From Nonlabens sp. (GTDB taxonomy: Bacteria > Bacteroidota > Bacteroidia > Flavobacteriales > Flavobacteriaceae), in NCBI GenBank assembly GCA_030731685.1, contig JANQTO010000175.1:1-5107 (forward strand): a stretch of DNA of 5,107 nucleotides, given 5' to 3'. The notes under the pieces are model-generated. The model was given only the letters and a program-made list of their open reading frames with translations. It searched no databases and was not told the origin of the DNA. The stretch's first letter is position 1, and each line of letters begins with the position of its first letter. Shown in pieces: positions 1-5,107 of this stretch. The position numbers were made by a program, and so were the translations under genes.

Positions 1-471
1 GATAAAAGCCGGAGAGGTTGGGTCCCAAGCGGTATAACCACGTGCTTCAAAGGTATTACGAATCCCGCCATTTGGAAAAGAAGATGCATCTGGCTCTTGT
101 TGAACAAGCTGTCCACCGTCAAATTTTTCTATAACGCTGCCGTCCATATCTAGTTCAAAGAATGCATCGTGCTTCTCTGCAGTGGCACCTGTCAGTGGTT
201 GGAACCAGTGCGTGTAGTGCGTTGCACCATTTGCGATGGACCAGTCTTTCATACCGGTGGCAATCTGGTCTGCAATCTCGCGGCTTATTTTTGAGCCGTT
301 TTCCATGGCATCTAGCACACTTTTATAAGCTTGCTTTGTTAGATGCTGGCGCATCGCATATTGATTAAAAACGTTGTTACCGAAAATATCGGTACGTCTT
401 GCAGGTTCGATTACTTCAACCGGCTTGCGGTTCAAAGTTTCTTTTAATGCGTTAAATCTTAATGTAGACAT
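1..471 (-). CDS. Glutamine synthetase type III, N-terminal 157 residues (3' end outside window)
   Basis: GSIII makes glutamine from glutamate, ammonium and ATP in the cytoplasm and is the main ammonium-assimilating enzyme of many Bacteroidota. I translated the minus strand from the ATG at 471-469; the frame stays open to the window edge, so only the first 157 of about 730 residues expected for the family are present. The start [14 protein letters not shown] is typical of flavobacterial GSIII. Signatures visible are [15 protein letters not shown] (about residues 30-44), [14 protein letters not shown] followed by TAEKHD (82-102), and [18 protein letters not shown] (124-141) followed by [10 protein letters not shown]. 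These belong to the GSIII-specific N-terminal region and the start of the catalytic fold, and differ from GSI and GSII. There is no Shine-Dalgarno sequence. A TAnnTTTG promoter lies about 30 nt upstream with an inverted repeat behind it. The gene is monocistronic with respect to the upstream operon, from which it is separated by a probable terminator. No lesion is seen in the visible part. Confidence 0.96.
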   Translation of the reverse strand, partial: MSTLRFNALKETLNRKPVEVIEPARRTDIFGNNVFNQYAMRQHLTKQAYKSVLDAMENGSKISREIADQIATGMKDWSIANGATHYTHWFQPLTGATAEKHDAFFELDMDGSVIEKFDGGQLVQQEPDASSFPNGGIRNTFEARGYTAWDPTSPAFI

Positions 472-500
472 GTTTGCGTGTTATTTGTTAAAATACGCCG

Positions 501-508
501 CAAAAATA
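501..508 (-). promoter_or_regulatory. Probable -7 element (TAnnTTTG) of the GSIII promoter
   Basis: Read on the minus strand, 508-501 is TATTTTTG, a full match to the Bacteroidota sigma-ABfr -7 consensus TAnnTTTG. It places transcription start near 495, giving a leader of about 24 nt before the GSIII ATG. At the expected -33 spacing (about 19 nt further upstream) there is no TTTG or TTG element. The near arm of an inverted repeat (528-543) begins there instead, which suggests activator dependence. The consensus is established; use of this site is inferred. Confidence 0.6.
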
Positions 509-527
509 GTGTAATAAATCTTTTTAC

Positions 528-543
528 CCCTATTTTTTTAGGG
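528..543. promoter_or_regulatory. Inverted repeat CCCTA-N6-TAGGG, candidate operator for GSIII
   Basis: The sequence shows perfect 5-bp arms, CCCTA (528-532) and TAGGG (539-543), around six T residues. Its centre, about 535.5, lies roughly 40 nt upstream of the transcription start predicted from the TAnnTTTG box, where class II activators normally bind. It overlaps the place of the missing -33 element. No U-tract follows either arm, so it is not a terminator. Because the target gene is glutamine synthetase, a nitrogen-status regulator is a reasonable guess, but the binding protein is unknown. Confidence 0.45.
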
Positions 544-576
544 ATGTGATATAAACAAATCGTTAAATATTGTAAA

Positions 577-599
577 CAACCCTGTTTTTTACAAGGTTG
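577..599 (-). terminator. Probable terminator after the antiporter gene, overlapping its stop codon
   Basis: Minus-strand RNA pairs CAACCUUG (599-592) with CAGGGUUG (584-577), giving 8 pairs including one U-G wobble around a 7-nt A-rich loop. The TAA stop of the antiporter gene (591-589) lies in that loop. The 3' arm is followed by a short, imperfect U-rich run (UUUACAAUAUUU), so the terminator is modest. On the plus strand the wobble becomes a C-A mismatch, which supports minus-strand function. An alternative 7-bp pairing, TTGTAAA (570-576) with TTTACAA (588-594), overlaps it and could compete. Confidence 0.5.
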
Positions 600-1542
600 A
601 AAATGCTAGAAAGAGAAATGCACAGTACGTCACAACTAGCAACACACCTTTAAATCGGGTAATAACGTAACGTTTAGGTATAAATGCTAGCGGTAATAAA
701 CAAAATGCTATCGCCAGCATCCAGTAAATATCGTTTGTAAGCAACCCCATACTTTTTGTAGCTATTTCTATAGGTTGTATTATGGAGGTAATGCCCAGTA
801 CAAAGCCTATGTTGAATATGTTAGAACCTATTAGGTTGCCCAGTGAAATAGCTTTTTCCTTTTTTACAGCGGCAATAATGGAAGCTGCAAGTTCGGGAAC
901 TGAGGTTCCGATAGCCACCATGGAAACAGCGATAATACTTTCAGGTATGCCCAGACTGTTTGCAATGTCTACAGCTCCTTTTACGAGCCACTCGCTGCCC
1001 AGCCATAGAGAAATACCACCAAGTGAGAGAAACAAAATAATATTCCACCAGCTGGCAACAATCTCTGGTGCATCTATTTCTAATTCTTCTGGATTTTTAC
1101 GAGCACGTCTTATTAATAGTACTAAAAAGATAACCATGGCGACAAGCAATAGCCCGCCTTCCCACTGGACGAGGTTGTTGCCAGATTGTAACATTATATA
1201 AAGAAGTACACTAAATCCCATCATCCACGGCCAGTTGAACTTAAAAAAGTCTTTGTCAATGGCAAGGCTTCCTATCATCGCCGTCGCGCCCAAAACCAAC
1301 GCAATGTTTGCGATATTAGAACCTATGATGTTACCTAACGCGAGCCCAGAAAAACCATTCATGGCACTTTGTACGCTCACAATAAGTTCCGGTGCACTTG
1401 TAGCAAATGAAACGACCGTAAGGCCTATAATCATTTTTGAGAGATTGAGTTTGATTGATAGGCCTACAGAGGAGCGCACTAGAAACTCACCTCCCAAAAC
1501 AAGTAGAGCAAGTCCGGCAAGTAAATAAATTATAGGATGCAT
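589..1542 (-). CDS. Calcium/sodium antiporter (CaCA family, YrbG-like)
   Basis: Inner-membrane cation exchanger that probably exports Ca2+ in exchange for Na+. I chose the ATG at 1542, giving 317 residues beginning MHPIIYLLAG, because the family starts right at the first membrane helix; extending upstream would need a TTG at 1623 and a 27-residue polar leader. The two inverted Na_Ca_ex repeats are plain. Repeat 1 has FATSAPELIVS (46-56) and GNIIGSNIANI (70-80). Repeat 2 has AIGTSVPELAAS (210-221) and GNLIGSNIFNI (235-245). Ion-site residues corresponding to those known in archaeal NCX are E52, N79, E217 and N244; the last is Asp in NCX_Mj and in K+-dependent exchangers. About ten hydrophobic helices are present, with a charged cytoplasmic-type linker at about 145-164 between halves. 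The gene follows the unknown secreted-protein gene by 64 nt with no convincing promoter between, so co-transcription is likely, and a terminator follows it. Family assignment is firm; ion selectivity is inferred. Confidence 0.94.
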   Translation of the reverse strand: MHPIIYLLAGLALLVLGGEFLVRSSVGLSIKLNLSKMIIGLTVVSFATSAPELIVSVQSAMNGFSGLALGNIIGSNIANIALVLGATAMIGSLAIDKDFFKFNWPWMMGFSVLLYIMLQSGNNLVQWEGGLLLVAMVIFLVLLIRRARKNPEELEIDAPEIVASWWNIILFLSLGGISLWLGSEWLVKGAVDIANSLGIPESIIAVSMVAIGTSVPELAASIIAAVKKEKAISLGNLIGSNIFNIGFVLGITSIIQPIEIATKSMGLLTNDIYWMLAIAFCLLPLAFIPKRYVITRFKGVLLVVTYCAFLFLAFSTL

Positions 1543-1606
1543 GAAAGCGATTTTGTGAGGTAAAGGTAAGGTGCTGATTTTAGAAACTGGGAAACCAATG
1601 GTAGCG

Positions 1607-2605
1607 TTATTTTTTCGGAACAAGATTGCTTAGATATAACAATTGCGAGTCGTTAATGCGTTTAGATTGTTCCTTGAATTTCAAATTATAATCGTTAAAG
1701 TAAGAATTTACGTTTGCATTTGTGGTCTTGTTCAATGCTTTTGTAGAAGTCGGTTCGTTAACCACATCTTCGGGAATCATGGAAGCATCTTCAAGTAGCA
1801 TTTCTGAGGAGAGTGCTTTAGGTGCAATATTTAAAGCCATATCGCCTAATATGCGTAGTCCGTTTGTGAGCTCATCTTTAAATTGCTGTTGGTTACTACG
1901 AAGCATGCCCGTGATAGCAATTGATTTTTCGGCATATGCGTATGTGGTCAAAGCGTCTAGTAATTGCATGGCAGCATTGATATCCTTGCGGTTTAGGGCT
2001 TCTATAAATTTTACCTGGTCTGCGCGTATCTCATTAAAAGCCGCATACACTGCGTGCGATTGTGTGAATGTTTCTTGTGCTGTTGCTAGCTTGCTCTCCA
2101 ATTCATTGTCTAAAAAAGACTGCTCGCTTATTTTATTTTCGGTTTTGAAAAGGTTGAATGCCTCGCGCAAGTTGTTCTTGTTTTTCTGTAAAACACTGTC
2201 GGCAATCACTGCATTTTCTATGTATGAGGTAATTTCTCCACTATTTACATAATGCGGTATCTCGTAGGTCATGGCAAGGTCATAATCTTCTACATGGTAA
2301 CTGCGCAGGTCTACAAGATAGGTGGTGACTGCATCTTGAAACGGGCCAAAACCGTTGGAGCCAGCCTTAAAAACTGCTTGGATACCGGACTCTACTTCAT
2401 TGACAAGGCGCGTGCGGTATTTTAGGGCTTTCTTCTCATTATCGTGCACTGCCGCGCTGTAGTATTCCCATTCTTTTTCTTGTATGTCTTCTAGTGTGGA
2501 GTTAACAAAATGGTAGTATTCCTGCGAGGATTTTACGTTTTGCGCTTTCGCGAAAGCGAACACCATACAAACTAACAGTGTGGTAAAAACTTTCTTTATT
2601 CCCAT
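1607..2605 (-). CDS. Secreted helical protein of unknown function (possibly LIC11966/DUF3829-like)
   Basis: I do not firmly recognise this gene. The ATG at 2605 gives 332 residues beginning MGIKKVFTTLLVCMVFAFAK, a clear Sec signal peptide with a basic start, a hydrophobic core and likely cleavage around residues 21-22 (AKA|Q). Cys13 lies inside the hydrophobic core and there is no lipobox after it, so a lipoprotein is unlikely. The longer frame to 2644 starts with GTG and would bury the signal peptide, so I rejected it. The mature part is polar and mostly helical, rich in Glu, Lys, Asn and Ala, with no cysteine and no visible catalytic motif. The opening QEYYHFVNSTLEDIQEKEWE and the following helices resemble, from memory, the LIC11966 surface-protein/DUF3829 group; that match is weak. 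The start overlaps the end of the protease gene by 10 nt (ATGGGAATAA), which implies translational coupling and a shared envelope location. It could be a periplasmic partner or substrate of the protease, but nothing in the sequence proves this. Confidence 0.8.
   Translation of the reverse strand: MGIKKVFTTLLVCMVFAFAKAQNVKSSQEYYHFVNSTLEDIQEKEWEYYSAAVHDNEKKALKYRTRLVNEVESGIQAVFKAGSNGFGPFQDAVTTYLVDLRSYHVEDYDLAMTYEIPHYVNSGEITSYIENAVIADSVLQKNKNNLREAFNLFKTENKISEQSFLDNELESKLATAQETFTQSHAVYAAFNEIRADQVKFIEALNRKDINAAMQLLDALTTYAYAEKSIAITGMLRSNQQQFKDELTNGLRILGDMALNIAPKALSSEMLLEDASMIPEDVVNEPTSTKALNKTTNANVNSYFNDYNLKFKEQSKRINDSQLLYLSNLVPKK
2543..2558. repeat. Perfect 16-bp palindrome CGCTTTCGCGAAAGCG inside a signal-peptide coding region
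   Basis: The two 8-bp halves CGCTTTCG and CGAAAGCG are exact reverse complements with no spacer. On the minus strand the site encodes most of FAFAKA, at the cleavage end of the signal peptide of the secreted protein. It is GC-rich compared with its surroundings. I recall this palindrome as a frequent dispersed element in marine flavobacterial genomes, but I cannot verify that here, and I find only one copy in the window. Confidence 0.75.
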
Positions 2606-4032
2606 GACATGCTGGACTTTAGGTCTTTTAAAATAGCATGACACTCGGCAATATGTGGGTCTTTTGAGATGAATTCTAGGATACTTGCGTTGCTTTTAGA
2701 CAATAGGTCGTCTACTGCTATCAGTTTTTTACTTAATATGATATTATCTACGGTCATGAGAGCACTTGGAGCGACCTCAGTGACTGCTTCGAGACCTTTT
2801 GTGCGGTTTTCAATCATAGTGAATACTGATTTCAGGTTGAGTGGCAGTACGTCTGGATAATTATTCAGGAGCGATTCTAGCTCGCTGTCCTGTTGTATAA
2901 TTTGAGTAAAAAAAGCATTTGCAGCGATACGCTTTTTACTTGAAGCGATAATTTTATCAGAGTCTATTTTTTGTTTTTTAAATAACAACCCTTTATTTAT
3001 GGAGTCCAGCGGAATGTAGAACGGCTCATTTTTTTCATGACTGGCTCTTTTGGCGCCTATCATAGGCAACAAAATGTCCGGTTGCACACCATCGCCCTGG
3101 TGCGTGCTGCCGTCCACATTAAAGAATGCGCCTTTAGTCATTTTAATATATCCCAGTTGTTCCTTTTTAGCACTTAGCGGGAAGACACTTTGCATAGTGG
3201 CTTTTCCATAAGTAGGTTGTCCCACGATAAGACCACGACCATAAACTTTTATAGTAGCCGCAAATAACTCAGATGCAGATGCACTTTGCGCATCAACCAA
3301 AACGACAAGCGGTCCTTTATAAGCTGCGCCATTATTAAAATCCTGTGCAACATCTACTTCTTCACCACGCACAACAATCTGGCTCAATGGACCGCGGTCT
3401 ATAAATAAACCTACGAGGTCTATCGCTTCCTTCAAGGAGCCACCGCCGTTGCCGCGCAGGTCGATTACTAGACCGTCGATGTTCTCTTGTTTGAGTCTAT
3501 AAATCTCTTTTGCGACGTCGTTTGCAATTCCCAGACCATAAGACTCATCAAGGTCTGTGTAAAAACTAGGTATGCGCATATAACCAGACTTGTTGTCATC
3601 GCCCAGTAGGTAACCGCGTACGGCATTTTCTTCAACGGCTGTCTTGCGTTTTACGAGTTTCGTTTTTACAGTGTTGCCATTTTTCTTTCGTACAGCCACT
3701 TCTATAGTCTTATGGTCGGAACTTGCAAGAAAGCCATTGATTGCATCAGCGCTAGTGCAAGTAAGGTCTTTAGAACTATCGCTGGTAATAAGTTCTAAAA
3801 TCACATCGTTTTCCTGCAGCTTGGTATTTGTATAAGCAGCACTGCCGGGAACAAGGTGTGCTATAAAGTACTCGTCATTGCTATTTTTTGCAACATAAAT
3901 CCCATAGGTTTCTTGGTCTGTAGCAAGACTGGTTTCATAACTTTCTTTTTCTGAAGTATTAAAAAAAGCTGAATGTGGGTCGTGGTATGTAAGATACACG
4001 TGCAGGAATATTTCTTCAATAGCTCTGTCCAC
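2596..4032 (-). CDS. C-terminal processing peptidase, PDZ + S41 catalytic part (separated from its N-terminal part by in-frame stops)
   Basis: This is the catalytic part of a tail-specific-protease-like (Prc/CtpA, MEROPS S41) enzyme, which cleaves envelope proteins near their C-termini. From the GTG at 4032 it is 478 residues. FLHVYLTYHDPHSAFFNTSE (9-28) matches the DPHT/YFSP segment preceding the PDZ domain in Prc. A PDZ-like region follows at about 40-128, with PGSAA and NDVI. The S41 core has IDLRGNGGGS (190-199), SASASE (250-255) with predicted nucleophile Ser252, and PTYGKATMQ (273-281) with general base Lys277, 25 residues later as in Prc and CtpA. HQGDGVQPDI (311-320) matches the family GxGIxPDI motif. 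A 150-residue helical tail follows. This piece has no signal peptide of its own, and its only early start is a GTG; the first in-frame ATG encodes residue 152. It lies in the same frame as the N-terminal ORF, with TAA and TGA between them. It may be a pseudogene half, a readthrough product or the result of a sequence error. Confidence 0.85.
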   Translation of the reverse strand: MDRAIEEIFLHVYLTYHDPHSAFFNTSEKESYETSLATDQETYGIYVAKNSNDEYFIAHLVPGSAAYTNTKLQENDVILELITSDSSKDLTCTSADAINGFLASSDHKTIEVAVRKKNGNTVKTKLVKRKTAVEENAVRGYLLGDDNKSGYMRIPSFYTDLDESYGLGIANDVAKEIYRLKQENIDGLVIDLRGNGGGSLKEAIDLVGLFIDRGPLSQIVVRGEEVDVAQDFNNGAAYKGPLVVLVDAQSASASELFAATIKVYGRGLIVGQPTYGKATMQSVFPLSAKKEQLGYIKMTKGAFFNVDGSTHQGDGVQPDILLPMIGAKRASHEKNEPFYIPLDSINKGLLFKKQKIDSDKIIASSKKRIAANAFFTQIIQQDSELESLLNNYPDVLPLNLKSVFTMIENRTKGLEAVTEVAPSALMTVDNIILSKKLIAVDDLLSKSNASILEFISKDPHIAECHAILKDLKSSMSWE

Positions 4033-4044
4033 GGCACCGTCGTG

Positions 4045-4053
4045 TCAAAATTA
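4045..4053 (-). other. Two in-frame stops (TAA TTT TGA) interrupting the S41 protease
   Basis: Read on the minus strand, the N-terminal frame ends ATG GAG TAA TTT TGA CAC GAC GGT GCC GTG GAC and continues without frame change into the protease core. Both halves keep the order and spacing expected of one Prc-like protein of about 690 codons (4677-2596). One neighbouring frame reads through this point as AGT AAT TTT GAC, so a pair of small compensating indels would also remove both stops. Two stops within three codons argue against simple single-stop readthrough. Confidence 0.85.
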
Positions 4054-4677
4054 CTCCATGGCGCACAGTTCCTCGTTGATGCAAAGGGTGCGTATGCGCA
4101 GTTCTTCGGTTTTGAAGGTTTCTTGTGCTTGCGATAATGTAGGTTGCGTGCGAGCAATACGCGATAAAACTTCCAGCCTTAAGAATTTTGACCAGGTTTT
4201 TAATCGGGACTCGTCTGAGTCAAAATACTCATTTTCGTTTTCATCATCGTCTGTGCTGCCGTCATTATATGACTTTGAAACGAGTTTGTCAATTCCCGTA
4301 TAATCTTGTTCTGCGGTGAGATTGTCTTTTAAGAAAGCTATTCTAGCAGTAACGTAAGCTTTGTATTCTCTGGTTACTGCATGCAAAACATTACAGTCGT
4401 TATTGCGCAGTGCATTGTCTATATTCTTTTCTAAGTGAGAAAAGCTATCTACTTGTGCTTGTGTAAAATTTACTTGGTCTTCGTCCAGAAATTCAAGGAA
4501 CAGCTTGTAAATACCGCTGCTCATATTGTTGTCGTAGGTCTTAGGAGTAAAGTGCGCAGCTTTGGTTGCTTTTTGCACAAGGTCTATTTGCGTGCAAAAA
4601 TCAGCAGTTTGCGCTAGTGTTATGTTGTTGAGAAATAAAAAACAACAAATGATAAAAAGGGTTAACCTAAACTTCAC
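4051..4677 (-). CDS. N-terminal domain of a tail-specific-protease-like S41 peptidase (truncated by stop codon)
   Basis: This 208-residue secreted product corresponds to the helical N-terminal region that precedes PDZ-S41 in Prc-type proteases. The start is the GTG at 4677; a TAG at 4704-4702 blocks further extension and no other start fits. Residues 1-22 form a Sec signal peptide with hydrophobic core LTLFIICCFLFL and likely cleavage near LA|Q. KLFLEFLDEDQVNFTQAQVD (58-77) is equivalent to the FLDSLDPNRxYF-type motif of tail-specific proteases. An acidic stretch, DGSTDDDENENEYFDSDES (139-157), follows. The TWSKFLRLEVLSRI helix (161-174) matches the W..LR segment that ends this domain in the family. 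The ORF stops at TAA just where the family continues into the IFLHxxLTYHDPHSAFF segment, 18 nt before the GTG of the catalytic ORF in the same frame. Alone it would be a secreted domain with no catalytic site. It probably heads the operon of protease, secreted protein and antiporter. Confidence 0.82.
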   Translation of the reverse strand: MKFRLTLFIICCFLFLNNITLAQTADFCTQIDLVQKATKAAHFTPKTYDNNMSSGIYKLFLEFLDEDQVNFTQAQVDSFSHLEKNIDNALRNNDCNVLHAVTREYKAYVTARIAFLKDNLTAEQDYTGIDKLVSKSYNDGSTDDDENENEYFDSDESRLKTWSKFLRLEVLSRIARTQPTLSQAQETFKTEELRIRTLCINEELCAME

Positions 4678-4723
4678 AAATAATGAAATAATGTATTTAA
4701 ACTACTAAAATAAGATATGCTCG

Positions 4724-4731
4724 CAAAATAA
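4724..4731 (-). promoter_or_regulatory. Weak -7-like element (TTATTTTG) upstream of the protease operon
   Basis: Minus-strand 4731-4724 reads TTATTTTG, matching TAnnTTTG at 7 of 8 positions, and lies about 47 nt upstream of the GTG at 4677. No TTG-type -33 element is seen at the expected distance. It sits in the 116-nt gap between the FGE-like gene and the protease gene, the only sizeable non-coding stretch upstream of the operon. In AT-rich DNA such a match can arise by chance. Confidence 0.22.
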
Positions 4732-4793
4732 TTAGAAAGAACACTATTTAATTTGAAGCTATTATGATGTTGCTTACAATATATGTCGCGTAG

Positions 4794-5107
4794 TTATGGG
4801 GTCACTTCACATATACATCTAAATCCAGTTTGCATGTCGCCTGCATTATAAAATCGTAGCGCTCTAGATATCATGGGGTTATATACTCCATCACTAGCAA
4901 CTTCATACATCTCATAGACAGTTAGTGCGTTAGTATCCTGCATGTCCTTGAAAAGATTTTTGTTTCCCTCGAAGCTATGTAGCTGTTCTTGATAAACAAA
5001 AAGGCGCGCTTCTTTGTGTAGCTTGTTCTGCGCCAGTAACATTTCGTTTTGAGTAGGAAGTCTGTAGGTCACTCGAGTCGGGAATTTTGCTCTTTGCGAC
5101 GCATTTT
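4794..5107 (-). CDS. C-terminal end of an FGE/SUMF1-like domain protein (5' end outside window)
   Basis: The frame runs open from the window edge to the TAA at 4796-4794, giving 103 complete codons. A GTG at 5072 is present but is not the true start, because the frame continues upstream (NASQRAKFPTR before VTYRLPTQ). Two hallmarks of the formylglycine-generating-enzyme/SUMF1 (C-type-lectin-like) fold are visible: YRLPTQNEMLLAQ, equivalent to the family RLPTEAEWEYAA, and the terminal TGFRCICEV, equivalent to GFRCA/GFRCV. Family members include sulfatase-activating enzymes, EgtB/PvdO-type enzymes and the gliding proteins GldJ and GldK. The middle is unusual: the core GNVWEW-type motif and the RGGSW segment are not recognisable (KDMQDTNALTVYEMYEVASD occupies that place), and the distance from RLPT to the end is short. 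This therefore looks like a divergent, perhaps non-enzymatic member. Assignment rests on the two end motifs, so it is moderate. No convincing terminator follows. Confidence 0.6.
   Translation of the reverse strand, partial: NASQRAKFPTRVTYRLPTQNEMLLAQNKLHKEARLFVYQEQLHSFEGNKNLFKDMQDTNALTVYEMYEVASDGVYNPMISRALRFYNAGDMQTGFRCICEVTP

Noticed and set aside
162..368. Plus-strand open frame opposite GSIII
   Set aside because: The minus strand encodes unmistakable GSIII signatures here; the plus-strand frame is a shadow.
782..1528. Plus-strand open frames opposite the antiporter
   Set aside because: They are antisense shadows of a clearly recognised membrane protein and show no domain or start context.
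1543..1606. Possible internal promoter before the antiporter (TACCTTTA, near TAnnTTTG)
   Set aside because: One mismatch in the -7 box and no -33 element at proper spacing; not better than chance.
1543..1623. Longer antiporter start (TTG at 1623, adding 27 residues)
   Set aside because: It requires a rare TTG, overlaps the preceding gene by 17 nt and adds a polar leader not expected in the family; the ATG at 1542 begins exactly at the first membrane helix.
1722..2252. Plus-strand 176-residue open frame opposite the secreted protein
   Set aside because: Ser/Leu-rich antisense translation with no recognisable motif; the minus-strand ORF has a signal peptide and coupled start.
2606..2644. Longer start of the secreted protein (GTG at 2644)
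   Set aside because: It would place 13 polar residues before a textbook signal peptide; the ATG at 2605 overlapping the upstream stop is typical of a coupled start.
3861..4157. Open frame spanning the protease interruption in a neighbouring minus-strand frame
   Set aside because: Its translation shows no family motif and lies over conserved protease sequence; it matters only as a frame in which the two stops are not read.
4678..4793. Terminator after the FGE-like gene
   Set aside because: Searching the minus-strand transcript here I found no stem of useful length followed by a U-tract.

Overview
The window looks like a marine flavobacterial (Flavobacteriaceae, Bacteroidota) chromosome. It is AT-rich, and every gene I can support lies on the minus strand. 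Starts have no Shine-Dalgarno sequence. One promoter matches the Bacteroidota TAnnTTTG type, and the glutamine synthetase fragment is the large GSIII type usual in this phylum. Genus is not resolved; a CGCTTTCGCGAAAGCG palindrome of a kind I recall from marine flavobacteria fits this.

Layout in transcription order (right to left): (1) 5107-4794, C-terminal end of an FGE/SUMF1-like protein that starts outside the window. (2) 4677-4051, secreted N-terminal domain of a tail-specific-protease-like S41 peptidase. (3) 4032-2596, the PDZ plus S41 catalytic part of the same protein, in the same reading frame but separated by two closely spaced in-frame stops (TAA at 4053-4051, TGA at 4047-4045). (4) 2605-1607, a secreted helical protein of unknown function, perhaps LIC11966-like, starting 10 nt inside the protease gene. 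(5) 1542-589, a CaCA-family Na+/Ca2+ antiporter, whose stop codon sits in the loop of a probable terminator. (6) 471-1, the first 157 residues of glutamine synthetase III, behind its own promoter with an inverted repeat at an activator-like position.

Genes 2-5 are tightly packed and probably one transcription unit: an envelope protease, a secreted companion and an inner-membrane cation exchanger. A functional link is inference from spacing only. GSIII is separately transcribed. No RNA gene, CRISPR array, insertion sequence or origin was seen. Gene-free gaps are short: 472-588, 1543-1606, 4033-4050 and 4678-4793. The last holds only AT-rich DNA with a weak promoter-like match.

The main points of interest are the doubly interrupted yet otherwise intact protease and the inverted repeat upstream of GSIII. 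I do not see a clearly new multi-gene system.
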